From the NCBI RefSeq assembly GCF_025822245.1, contig NZ_JACKTL010000017.1:62001-126000 (forward strand): a stretch of 64,000 nt of DNA, in the 5' to 3' direction. Below, piece by piece: positions 53,259-61,819 of the stretch (within the stretch, counting starts at the first letter, position 1; each line of letters starts with the position of its first letter). The position numbers and the translations under genes are program-made. Under the pieces are notes generated by a model. It did no database searches, was not told the origin of the DNA, and saw nothing but the letters and a program-made list of their open reading frames with translations. The stretch comes from Mycolicibacterium hodleri (GTDB lineage Bacteria; Actinomycetota; Actinomycetes; Mycobacteriales; Mycobacteriaceae).

Positions 53259-55451
53259 GTGGTGACCTCGGCGCGACGCACGTGCGACGCCGCCGACATG
53301 GGCGATTCAGCCCTGACCGCGGCCGACGTGGCACCTGTCGTCAGCGAGAACGCACGTCCTGCTGCAAAGTCAGCAAATTTCGGCAAGCAATCGGCATGGA
53401 ACTACGCGGTGTTCGCGGTCAGCAAGAGTTCGACGTTGCTGATGACGGTCGTGGTGGCGCGTCTGTTGGACCCGGCCGAATTCGGCATATTTGCCTTGGC
53501 TCTGCTTCTGGTGAACCTCTTCGATTACGTCAAGGATCTCGGTGTCGCGGCGGCGCTCGTTCAGAGCCCGCGACCCTGGAATCGCATTGCTCCGACCGGC
53601 TTGACGCTTTCCGTCGCATTCGGCGTGGCATTCGGCGTGTTACTGGCAATTGCCGCAGATTCGACCGCCGACTTACTGCATCACCCCGAGCTCGGCCCGC
53701 TCATCCGCGTACTGGCAATCGCGTTGACGATTTCCGCATTCAGCGTGGTGCCCCTGTCGCGGCTACGCCGCGATCTCAGCTTCCAGAGCCGGCTGCTGCC
53801 CGAGTTCTCTGGCGCGATCGTCAAGACCGCCCTCACCATCGGCTTGGCGGCCACCCACCACGGGGTGTGGAGTTTGGTGTACGGCCAGCTGGCTGGTGTC
53901 GTCGTGACGACCGTGCTGTATTGGCGCGCGGCTCCGGCTTCCGTACGGCCCCACTTCGACCGCGCCGAGGCGCGCGCGCTCTTGCGATTCGGCATTCCCG
54001 TCACCGGCGTCACCCTGCTGGCCTACGGAATCTACAACGTCGACTACCTTGCGGTCGGAACACGCCTTGGCACAACCGAACTCGGGTTGTACACCCTCGC
54101 ATATCGCGTTCCCGAACTCGTCGTACTCAATCTCTGCACGGTGATCAGCGAAGTGCTGTTCAGCTCACTGTCCCGGCTGCAACACGACCGCAAGGCTCTG
54201 TCGGCGCACTACCGACAGACACTTGGCGTGGTGGTGGCTCTGACCGCACCCATCGGCATCGGGTTGGCTGCGATCGCCAAACCACTGCTGGAGACCATGT
54301 ATGGCGCCCGATACGCGGCCGCCGGCGACATACTCGTCGTCCTGTCGGTGTACACGGTGGTGTACTCGGCGTCGTTCCATGCCGGGGACGTCCTCAAGGC
54401 GGTCGGCCGACCGGGTCTGCTCACGGCGATCAACGGGGCGAAACTCGTCGTCCTCGTCGGCCCCATCTGGTGGGCCGCCGGACACAGCGCGACGCTCGTC
54501 GCCGTCGCGCTGCTCGTGGTCGAGGTGCTTCACTTCGGCATCCGCATGACGTTGGTCCGCCGGGTGATCCCGCTTGGCTGGATGGAACTGTGTTCATTGA
54601 TCGGGCGGCCGCTGGGCGCCGCAATACCAATGGGCCTGGCGCTGGTGGCGGTCGACACTCTGCTCACCCATGTGCCCAGCACGCTTCGTATTTGTGTGCT
54701 AGTACCGCTGGGCGGGCTCGTCTACGCGGTGGGCCTACACCTCACCGCTCCACACCTCACCCGCACGGCCGTCAGGTACGTGCACGCACGATCGATGAAG
54801 CCTGGAAGGATTGTGATGAACCGTACGCCGCGTCTTTGGCTGAGGCCCATTGTTGCGATTGCCGCAGTGATCGGAGTCTTGATTGGCGGTGCCGTCGGCA
54901 TGCTCGTTCCGCTGACGACGCACTATCGAGCGACGGCGCAGGTGGCCATGGTCCCCGGTGCCAACCTGACCACCGCCGACGCGTCGGCGTACTGGGAAGT
55001 CTTGACCCAAGGTCAGGTATCCCACACCGCTGCAACGGTCTTCAGCGACCCGCGCTGGACGCCCAGCGCGGTGTCCGCGGCCGGGGTGGACGCGTCGGAG
55101 ATTACGTTGACCGCAGGAGCGATCCCCAACACCACGATGGTGTCGATCACCGCGGACGGACCGTCGGCGCACGCCGTGCAGGCGGCGCTGTCCGATCTGT
55201 TGGACAAGGCGTTGCCGGAGGTGACGGCGGTATCCACACCGTTCACCGTCCGGATCGTGTCTCAACCCGTCAGCGTGACCGCCACCGCAGTGCCACGCCT
55301 TCAGATCGAACTTGCCGGCGCCCTCGGTGGTCTGGTGCTCGGCGCTGTCGTCGGGCTGGGCCTTGCGTGGTTGCGTGGAAGGACGACGCGCGGGGACAGC
55401 GGAGCAACCGACATGGCTCACCAGACTGACCACACCGCCGCAGCACCGTGA
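53259..55451 (+). CDS. Wzx-like polysaccharide flippase fused to a C-terminal Wzz/PCP-like chain-length module
   Basis: 730 residues. Residues about 40-500 form a MOP-type flippase (about 12-14 helices) with the family start FGKQSAWNYAVFAVSKSSTL and VARLLDPAEFGIFALALLLV; it would flip the lipid-linked repeat unit outward. After MNRTPRLWLRP (Met520) comes a different module: a membrane helix (527-552), an extracytoplasmic alpha/beta domain (553-680) and a second helix (681-705), the PCP layout of Wzz proteins. An internal ATG 54816 with GGAAGGA five bases upstream could also yield the C-terminal part as a separate 211-residue protein. GTG 53259 is the first start; ATG 53298 is possible. The stop overlaps the polymerase start as GTGA. 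Confidence 0.85.
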   Translation: MVTSARRTCDAADMGDSALTAADVAPVVSENARPAAKSANFGKQSAWNYAVFAVSKSSTLLMTVVVARLLDPAEFGIFALALLLVNLFDYVKDLGVAAALVQSPRPWNRIAPTGLTLSVAFGVAFGVLLAIAADSTADLLHHPELGPLIRVLAIALTISAFSVVPLSRLRRDLSFQSRLLPEFSGAIVKTALTIGLAATHHGVWSLVYGQLAGVVVTTVLYWRAAPASVRPHFDRAEARALLRFGIPVTGVTLLAYGIYNVDYLAVGTRLGTTELGLYTLAYRVPELVVLNLCTVISEVLFSSLSRLQHDRKALSAHYRQTLGVVVALTAPIGIGLAAIAKPLLETMYGARYAAAGDILVVLSVYTVVYSASFHAGDVLKAVGRPGLLTAINGAKLVVLVGPIWWAAGHSATLVAVALLVVEVLHFGIRMTLVRRVIPLGWMELCSLIGRPLGAAIPMGLALVAVDTLLTHVPSTLRICVLVPLGGLVYAVGLHLTAPHLTRTAVRYVHARSMKPGRIVMNRTPRLWLRPIVAIAAVIGVLIGGAVGMLVPLTTHYRATAQVAMVPGANLTTADASAYWEVLTQGQVSHTAATVFSDPRWTPSAVSAAGVDASEITLTAGAIPNTTMVSITADGPSAHAVQAALSDLLDKALPEVTAVSTPFTVRIVSQPVSVTATAVPRLQIELAGALGGLVLGAVVGLGLAWLRGRTTRGDSGATDMAHQTDHTAAAP
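54804..54818 (+). promoter_or_regulatory. Internal ribosome binding site and ATG inside the flippase-PCP gene
   Basis: GGAAGGA (54804-54810) lies five bases before an in-frame ATG (54816-54818) that begins exactly at the PCP-like module. This is the spacing of a normal start, so an independent PCP protein may be made, or it may be the relic of a once separate gene. Confidence 0.45.
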
Positions 55452-57301
55452 CGGCGTCCAACCGATGGACCGCCGGCGTCCTGGTCTTCATGGTGGTCGC
55501 CGAAGTCGCCAACGTGTCCGAGGTCGCCACGACATACACGTCGGCACCGATCTTCAAGGGCAGCGTGCTGTTGGGCTTGGTGACGCTTGCCTTCGCACTG
55601 CGCGACCCGGCTGCCCGAGCGCGCCTGAATCGGTGGACGGTCATCGGCACGGGGCTGATCGCCGTGTACCTGGCCGGTCAAGTGATCGCCATGACGGGCA
55701 GCGTCGACCAGAGCCTCTCCGCCGACACGATGTGGCGATCGGTGGTCGACCTCGCCTTCCTTCTCGTCATCCTCATGCTCACCCAGGTGACCGACCGACC
55801 ATGGATCGTCGCCGAGGCGATCGTCGCCACGCTGACCGTCCTGTCGTTGCTCACCTTGGTGAGCGTCATGTCCGGCGGCCAACAGTTCTTCGGGTTCGCG
55901 CAAATCTCCACGGCCGAAGGAGAACTGATCACGACGCAGCGATACGGCGGACCCTACGGCGACTCGAACTTCTGGGGACGGCTGCTGGTTCTAGGACTTC
56001 CGATGGCGTGGGCGCTGGCCCACCGGAGCCGACGAGCCGGGCGCACGCTGCGCGCGGCCGCGTGGCTGGCGGCGGGCGGCGCCTTGATGATTGGTGCCTA
56101 TCTCACGCAATCACGCGGGACCATGCTGGCCGCCGCCGTGGCGGTCGTCGTGTGGTTCATTGCCTCCGGACGGCCGGCCCGGCTTGCGATCCTCCCGCCA
56201 GCACTGTTGATCAGCCTGGTCGTACCGGGGATCGGTGACCGACTCTTCGCGTTGGTCGACGACCTGTTTCGCGACCAGAAGAGCTACTCGGTCGATCCTT
56301 CCGTGCTCGGGCGAGAAGCGTCACAGGAAGTGGCCTGGGCGATGTTCCAACAGCGGCCGACGTTCGGCTTTGGCCCTGGAACCTTCGCGGACTTGGTGCC
56401 GTACTACACCGATCGCGTCTCCACCGTGGTCAACGAAGGACTCGTCGCACCGCACAACCTCTACGCACAATTGCTGGCGGAGAGTGGCTGGATCGGCCTG
56501 CTCACGTGGATCGTGATGCTTGGCGGCGTGCTCGCCATCGTGGTGTCGCGCATCGCCGTCGAGCCGAAGTCGACCGACCACGCCCTCGCGGCAGCCGTCC
56601 TGACCGCCATCGTCACATGGTCGGTCGCCAGCATCTTCCTTCACTTGGCATACTTTCGCTCGCTGGCCATCGTGCTGGCGTTGGCGTGCGCACTCGGACC
56701 CGCCGCGCGCGTGCCGTCGGCAGTGACGGCCCGACTTGTTCGGGTGACGGCGACGTGGGCCATGATCCTCGTCGTCGGCGCCGCAGCGGGTGCCGCCAGC
56801 TTGACGCTGATGAAGACCGCTGCCGTACAGGCCAGCCAGCGTGTCACACTGATCCCCGTCGGCCCACGCGACGGATGGGCCTCCTATGCGATGAACGTCC
56901 GAACCCGCGAGGGTTTCCTGCCCACCTTCGTCGAGGTGATGCGAAGCTCGGAGGCCCCCGCGACCATCACGGCTGATCCGATCCGCGGCATCGCCACCTT
57001 TTCAGTCGTCGCACCGGACGCCGCACAGGCGACACGCGGCCTGGCCAACTCGATGGCGGTGGCTCGCACCCGGGTGAACGACATCATCGGGCCGTTGCAG
57101 TACACCGTTCAGTCGGTTACCGCGGTCGACGTCGAGAACGTGTCGATCCGGTCGAAGTACGCACCCGTGATCGCCGCTGGGTGGGCAATGGGGACGATGC
57201 TGCTCGCGCGACTCGCCCTCGTGCTGTGGTCGCGCACGAGGAAGAAGCACGAGAAGTCGGCGCCCGAAGCACCTTCGGAACTCGTCGAGTCGGCGACATG
57301 A
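55448..57301 (+). CDS. Wzy-like polysaccharide polymerase/O-antigen ligase fused to a second Wzz/PCP-like module
   Basis: 617 residues. Residues 1-430 are a polytopic Wzy/WaaL-type domain with about ten helices. Its long extracytoplasmic loop carries the conserved stretch FGFGPGTFADLVPYY then VAPHNLYAQLLAESGWIGLL (the H-N-x-Y motif), typical of O-antigen polymerases and ligases. Residues about 436-617 repeat the PCP layout: helix 436-456, an extracytoplasmic domain (457-573), helix 574-596 and a basic tail. The extracytoplasmic part (ITADPIRGIATFSVVAPDAA) resembles the matching strand/helix of the flippase's C-terminal module. The enzyme would join flipped repeat units, with the fused module setting chain length. 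The start GTG 55448 overlaps the flippase stop; the next gene overlaps as ATGA. Confidence 0.87.
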   Translation: MTASNRWTAGVLVFMVVAEVANVSEVATTYTSAPIFKGSVLLGLVTLAFALRDPAARARLNRWTVIGTGLIAVYLAGQVIAMTGSVDQSLSADTMWRSVVDLAFLLVILMLTQVTDRPWIVAEAIVATLTVLSLLTLVSVMSGGQQFFGFAQISTAEGELITTQRYGGPYGDSNFWGRLLVLGLPMAWALAHRSRRAGRTLRAAAWLAAGGALMIGAYLTQSRGTMLAAAVAVVVWFIASGRPARLAILPPALLISLVVPGIGDRLFALVDDLFRDQKSYSVDPSVLGREASQEVAWAMFQQRPTFGFGPGTFADLVPYYTDRVSTVVNEGLVAPHNLYAQLLAESGWIGLLTWIVMLGGVLAIVVSRIAVEPKSTDHALAAAVLTAIVTWSVASIFLHLAYFRSLAIVLALACALGPAARVPSAVTARLVRVTATWAMILVVGAAAGAASLTLMKTAAVQASQRVTLIPVGPRDGWASYAMNVRTREGFLPTFVEVMRSSEAPATITADPIRGIATFSVVAPDAAQATRGLANSMAVARTRVNDIIGPLQYTVQSVTAVDVENVSIRSKYAPVIAAGWAMGTMLLARLALVLWSRTRKKHEKSAPEAPSELVESAT

Positions 57302-58494
57302 CCGACGATCGAATGATTCTCGTCGAGTTCTCCCCGTCGGGAGGGCTCTTCCAGTTCGCGACGCAACTCGGCGGCGCCCTCACCGAACGCGGCGAGCACG
57401 TTGAGCTGTGGACGGGACCACGGCCCGAGATCGACTCGGCGGAGGCTGGTTTCACCGTTCGTTCGGTTCTGCCCACCTGGCACCCCAACGACACTGCCGA
57501 TCTCGGGCATTCACTGGCCACCATGCGCCGTGCCGTGCGTGCCGGCCGTCTGGTGTTGGCGTGGCTGGTCTTGGCCTACCACTTGCGTCGGCAACCCCCC
57601 CGCGCCGTTCTGTACTCGCAGTGGCGGTTCACGTTCGAACCGTGGTTCGTGGTTCTCATCGGAAGATTGCTGCCGCACACCATCTTCGGCATCCTCGCTC
57701 ACGAGCCCCTCCCTCGGTCCGATGCGAAGGACACCAGCACCCCCAAGGAGGGACGACTGCTGCGGGCCTCGTTCGCCGCAGCGTGGGGCGAGATGGACAC
57801 GGCCTTCGTCCTGGGCCCGCAGACCAGGGAACTCGTCCTCGAGCACTGGCATCCACGATGTGACGTGCACGTCGTACCGCATGGCGATTCCGGCGCCCTG
57901 TGGCGTCGACGCGAACCGACGCCGGTCCAACGGACGGAGCCGGTCGCGTTGTTCTTCGGCACGTGGACGACGTACAAGGGCATCCACGTGCTGATCGACG
58001 CGTTCGGCTTGGTTCGCGCACGGATGCCGACGGCCCGACTGATCCTTGCCGGCGCGATCGGCGCCGACGTCGACGGCGACGAGTTGCTCCGACGGGCGGC
58101 CGAGACGGGCAACGTGGACGCCCGTCCCGGTTACTGCGACATCGAGGACGTGCCCGATCTCGTCGAGTCCGCCCGGGTCGTCGTCACCCCGTACGTTCGA
58201 GCCAGCCAGAGCGGGGTTGCCCACCTGGCATACACGTTCGGCAGGCCCGTGGTCGGCACGACGGTCGGCGACCTGGCGGAAACCATCGTCGACGGTGTCA
58301 CCGGATTCCTGGTGCCGCCCGGCGACCCCGCGGCGCTAGCCGCGGCGATGCTCGAATTGCTGGACGACCCGGACCTCTCTTCCGCCTTCGGCCAAGCCGG
58401 ACGAGTTGCGATAGAACGGTCCTGGGCGATCGCCGCGTCGACCATCAGTACTGCGGTAGAAGCTGCCGCCCGCCAACTGTCTTCGGAGGATTGA
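57298..58494 (+). CDS. GT4-type glycosyltransferase
   Basis: 398 residues from ATG 57298, whose ATGA overlaps the polymerase stop. The N-terminal domain opens ILVEFSPSGGLFQFATQLGG, an atypical but recognisable GT4 acceptor loop. The C-terminal domain has ALFFGTWTTYKGIHVLIDAF, RLILAGAIGADVDGDE and the donor-binding Glu region PYVRASQSGVAHLAYTFGRP followed by VVGTTVGDLAETI. Note that the usual E-x7-E motif is partly degenerate (QSGVAHLAYTFG has no Glu). It likely adds one sugar of the lipid-linked repeat unit in the cytoplasm; donor and linkage unknown. Confidence 0.87.
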   Translation: MTDDRMILVEFSPSGGLFQFATQLGGALTERGEHVELWTGPRPEIDSAEAGFTVRSVLPTWHPNDTADLGHSLATMRRAVRAGRLVLAWLVLAYHLRRQPPRAVLYSQWRFTFEPWFVVLIGRLLPHTIFGILAHEPLPRSDAKDTSTPKEGRLLRASFAAAWGEMDTAFVLGPQTRELVLEHWHPRCDVHVVPHGDSGALWRRREPTPVQRTEPVALFFGTWTTYKGIHVLIDAFGLVRARMPTARLILAGAIGADVDGDELLRRAAETGNVDARPGYCDIEDVPDLVESARVVVTPYVRASQSGVAHLAYTFGRPVVGTTVGDLAETIVDGVTGFLVPPGDPAALAAAMLELLDDPDLSSAFGQAGRVAIERSWAIAASTISTAVEAAARQLSSED

Positions 58495-58495
58495 C

Positions 58496-59437
58496 ATGAA
58501 GTTCCGACTCCACCGATGGAGGATCGTCAGCGCGACGGTCGCCGTCGCCGCCGTGGCCACGTTGGGCGTGACGGGCTTTCCGTCACCGACAGCCGAGTTC
58601 GTGGAACCATTCGCCGAGCAGAGCCCGTTCCGCGCCGCGATCCCCGCCGACGCCGCCGTCGACCCGAACAGTGCGGCCATGATCGGCGCGGCGACGAGCG
58701 ACGGCAACGTGCACGCAGGACTGTTGGAGTTCGGCATTCCGATCTTCTACGCGGACGCCCGCTCACCGCGCTACGACGTGCGCTGTCTGATTTCCCAGTG
58801 GGGCCCGTGCCCGTTCGACGGCCTGAAGATACCGATTCCGGATGACGCTCATCCCCACACGGGCAGCGACGGCGCGATGGTGGTGATAGATCCCGACACC
58901 CACACCAGCTACGAGTTTTGGCGCGCCCATAAGGAGAACGGGACCTGGACGACGCAATTCGCAGCGGTCAACGACCTGAACGGCAGCGGATGGGGCGGGG
59001 CGAGCACTGGCTCTGGCGCGTCACGGCTAGCTGGTGTGATCCGGATTGCCGAAGTCCAGCAGGGTCGGATTCCGCATGCCCTCGCGTTGCAAAGCAACAA
59101 CGTCTGTGCGAAGACCTTCCGCTCCCCTGCGCTGAAGACGGATGGGCGTTCGACCCGACCCGACTGCCTTCCGGAAGGCGCGCGCCTGCAACTCGATCCC
59201 TCCCTCGACATCGACTCCTTGCATCTGACCCCCGCTGAGCATATGGTGGCGGCCGCGATGCAGACCTACGGCGGTTATGTCATCGACATGAGCGGGTCCC
59301 CGTTGAGCATGAGTTTCGAACTCGATCCCGAGGCCCACCCCGGCTACATCGGACCCACCTACGTCGACGCCGGCCTGCGGTGGGATTACGACGGAATGAG
59401 CGATATCCCTTGGCAGAGATTGCGAGTAGTTCGGTGA
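58496..59437 (+). CDS. Secreted protein of a family found in actinobacterial polysaccharide loci
   Basis: 313 residues with an N-terminal signal peptide or anchor (RWRIVSATVAVAAVATLGVTG, about residues 7-27). The mature part is rich in Gly, His, Asp and Trp and reads as a beta-sheet enzyme: HPHTGSDGAMVVIDPDTHTS, FWRAHKENGTWTTQFAAVND, the Gly-rich GSGWGGASTGSGASRLAGVI and LQTYGGYV-like QTYGGYVIDMSG. I recall similar proteins in other actinobacterial gene sets for surface glycans, often unnamed; a polysaccharide lyase or hydrolase trimming the product is a fair guess but no catalytic residues can be assigned. It starts one base after the upstream stop with GGAGG at good spacing (58485-58489). 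Confidence 0.8.
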   Translation: MKFRLHRWRIVSATVAVAAVATLGVTGFPSPTAEFVEPFAEQSPFRAAIPADAAVDPNSAAMIGAATSDGNVHAGLLEFGIPIFYADARSPRYDVRCLISQWGPCPFDGLKIPIPDDAHPHTGSDGAMVVIDPDTHTSYEFWRAHKENGTWTTQFAAVNDLNGSGWGGASTGSGASRLAGVIRIAEVQQGRIPHALALQSNNVCAKTFRSPALKTDGRSTRPDCLPEGARLQLDPSLDIDSLHLTPAEHMVAAAMQTYGGYVIDMSGSPLSMSFELDPEAHPGYIGPTYVDAGLRWDYDGMSDIPWQRLRVVR

Positions 59438-60582
59438 GGTCCCTTCGGGTGCTCACTCTCATCGACGGATTTCGACTGGGCGGCGCCGAGACGCTACTGG
59501 TACCCCTGGCAGTGGCCGCCCGCGACACCGATCTGAAGATCGACATGGACATCCTTGGCGTGGGATTGGAATCCAACAACGCCGACAAGACGCTCGCCCT
59601 TCTTGCCGAAGCTGGCATCCAGCCACGGTCGCTCGGCATCCGTCGACTGTTGGACCCGTCCGGGATCCCCCGACTTACTCGCGAAATCCGCGATGGAGGC
59701 TACGACGTCGTCCACGCGCATCTGGAGATGGCGATGACGTTGGCCGTGCCAGCGGCTCGACTGGCACGACGGCCGGTCGTCTGCACGTTCCACCATGTGA
59801 CGTCGCCTCTGTCGGGGCGAGCGGGCTGGCGGGAGCGGGCCGCCGTGGAGGCCGCATCGCGGTCGGATCGCGTGCTGTTCGTCTCCGAGGCCAGCCGAAA
59901 GTCGTTCGGCGACATCTACCGTCGGCGCCGGGTACCCGCGAATTGGACCGTACTGCACAACGGAATCGACATCGACCAGTTTCACCCCGGGCCGTCCGAC
60001 GCCGCCGTGTTGAGTGAGCTTACTGGCGGCCGTCGTCCAATCGTCGTGTTACCAGCGGCATTTCGACACTTCAAGGGGATTCCCGTTGCCATCGACGCAT
60101 GGCCACACGTCGTGCGGCAGCATCCCACGGCGCTCTTGGTTCTCGTCGGCGGCGGACCCGACGAAGGCGCGCTTCGCCAGCGGGCGGCGGATGTGGGAAT
60201 GACCGATTCAATCGTGTTCGCCGGCGTGCGAACGGACATGCCGTCGGTCTACCGGACCGCTGACATGGTGCTGCTCCCCTCCACCTACGGCGAGAATTTA
60301 CCCACGGTGCTCATCGAGGCGTCGGCCGCGGGTAAGGCGATCGCCGCCTCACGGATCGGCGGCATTCCCGACATCATCGTCGACGGAGTCACGGGCCGAC
60401 TGTTCGAACCAAACGACCCAGTCGCTCTCGCTGCCACCGTGTGCCAGCTGCTCGCCGACGAATCACTGCGTGAGAACCTTGGAGAAGCGGCCACCCTGCG
60501 AGCGCGATCAGAGTTCTCCGCGACCTCCTGGGCACGTAGGTTGTACGCCCTCTACAGCGAGATCGCCGAGAAGAGCCGTTGA
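59434..60582 (+). CDS. GT4-type glycosyltransferase
   Basis: 382 residues from GTG 59434, coupled to the secreted-protein gene by a GTGA overlap. The N terminus, RVLTLIDGFRLGGAETLLVP, is the classical GT4 start, with YDVVHAHLEMAM in the first domain. The second has TVLHNGIDIDQFHPG, VVLPAAFRHFKGI, LLVLVGGGPDEGALRQ and the donor-binding ENLPTVLIEASAAGKAIAAS containing the E-x7-E-type Glu residues. A retaining transferase for repeat-unit assembly; donor sugar unknown. Its stop overlaps the next gene as TTGA. Confidence 0.9.
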   Translation: MRSLRVLTLIDGFRLGGAETLLVPLAVAARDTDLKIDMDILGVGLESNNADKTLALLAEAGIQPRSLGIRRLLDPSGIPRLTREIRDGGYDVVHAHLEMAMTLAVPAARLARRPVVCTFHHVTSPLSGRAGWRERAAVEAASRSDRVLFVSEASRKSFGDIYRRRRVPANWTVLHNGIDIDQFHPGPSDAAVLSELTGGRRPIVVLPAAFRHFKGIPVAIDAWPHVVRQHPTALLVLVGGGPDEGALRQRAADVGMTDSIVFAGVRTDMPSVYRTADMVLLPSTYGENLPTVLIEASAAGKAIAASRIGGIPDIIVDGVTGRLFEPNDPVALAATVCQLLADESLRENLGEAATLRARSEFSATSWARRLYALYSEIAEKSR

Positions 60583-61787
60583 GCGGCAAGCCAGTCGACT
60601 ATCTGGTCTCACGATTCCCCATCACGTCGGAGACGTTCATCGTCCGGGAGCTCGATGCACTGGCCCGCACGGCTGAGTACGAGGTTGGCCTGCGTTCGTT
60701 GTTTCCGTCGCCGGATCCGCCCGTCCACGAGATCACTCGCCCCTGGGTGGCACGGCTGATCCGACCGAACGCCCTCGCCGGCCTACGCGGCCTGTGGTGG
60801 GCCCTCACCACACAACCGTTGACCACGCTGTCCGTCCTGCGAACGGTGACGCTGGGCTACGCGGCCAGTCCGTCGTTGCTGGTCCGCGCCCTCGCCACCG
60901 TGCCCCTGGCAGCGAGCCACGCACGAGACCTGAGCGCTGCGGGCGGGTCGCGGCACATTCATGCCCACTTCGCCACCTACCCCGCTCTGGCTGCTTGGAT
61001 TTGTTCTCGCCTCGCCGACGTGACCTATAGCGTCACGGTCCACGCACACGACCTATACGTCGACCAGTCGATGTTGGCCACGAAGATGGACGGGGCTCGG
61101 TTCATCGTGGCAATCTCCGAATACAACCGAAACCTGTTGAGCCGCTTCACCAAGACCCCCACCAAGGTGATCCACTGCGGCATCGACACGAAGGCCTATT
61201 CGTTTCGCCCGCGGCGAATTCCTGCTGGCGGCCCAATCCGTGCGCTGTGCGTGGCGTCTCTTCAGGAGTACAAGGGCCACGACGTCCTGCTACGGGCGCT
61301 GGCGTTGGGCGGCCCCGGCGTAGACCGTATCGAGCTCGATCTGATCGGCGGCGGCCCGCTCGCCGGCCAGTTGGCCCAAAGGGCAAGAGAGCTCGGACTC
61401 CACCAACGAATTACATTCCTTGGTGGCCAGCCCGAGACGGCCGTCAAACAGGCACTCGACCAGACCGACCTCTTCGTCTTGCCGAGCATCGTCGCCGCGG
61501 ACGGGCAGATGGAAGGCCTTCCAGTCGCACTCGTGGAGGCGTTGGCAACCGGCGTCCCGACGGTCTCAACCCGACTGTCGGGTATTCCCGAGCTGGTGAT
61601 CCCTCATCGCACTGGGCTGCTGGCAACCCCTTCGGACGCCGAGGACCTCCGAGACACCTTGGAGGCGCTCATCGCATCGGGTCCAGCCTTGGACGACTTC
61701 ACCCACGCAGGCCGCGACCTCGTCGAGCGCGAGTTCGACATCGACACGACGACGAAGGCCCTGAAGGAGATGTTCGACAGCGTCTGA
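60579..61787 (+). CDS. GT4-type glycosyltransferase, colanic acid WcaL-like
   Basis: 402 residues from a TTG start overlapping the upstream stop (TTGA). VDYLVSRFPITSETFIVREL at the N terminus and RHIHAHFATYPALAAWICS are the hallmarks of the WcaL/AmsK-like GT4 group that works in exopolysaccharide repeat-unit synthesis. The C-terminal half has VIHCGIDTKAYSF, LDLIGGGPLAGQLAQRA and the donor site DGQMEGLPVALVEALATGVP with both Glu of the E-x7-E motif. Last gene of the rightward cluster; it converges on the carrier-protein ligase gene with 32 bases between. Confidence 0.9.
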   Translation: MSGKPVDYLVSRFPITSETFIVRELDALARTAEYEVGLRSLFPSPDPPVHEITRPWVARLIRPNALAGLRGLWWALTTQPLTTLSVLRTVTLGYAASPSLLVRALATVPLAASHARDLSAAGGSRHIHAHFATYPALAAWICSRLADVTYSVTVHAHDLYVDQSMLATKMDGARFIVAISEYNRNLLSRFTKTPTKVIHCGIDTKAYSFRPRRIPAGGPIRALCVASLQEYKGHDVLLRALALGGPGVDRIELDLIGGGPLAGQLAQRARELGLHQRITFLGGQPETAVKQALDQTDLFVLPSIVAADGQMEGLPVALVEALATGVPTVSTRLSGIPELVIPHRTGLLATPSDAEDLRDTLEALIASGPALDDFTHAGRDLVEREFDIDTTTKALKEMFDSV

Positions 61788-61819
61788 CGCGAACGGGTGG
61801 GCGATGTCGTCGACGGCGA

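Noticed and set aside
54795..54818. Sequencing error removing a stop codon between flippase and PCP genes
   Set aside because: Considered because of the internal ribosome binding site, but the frame stays open with normal codon use on both sides and the polymerase shows an equivalent fusion; kept as a real fusion with an alternative start.
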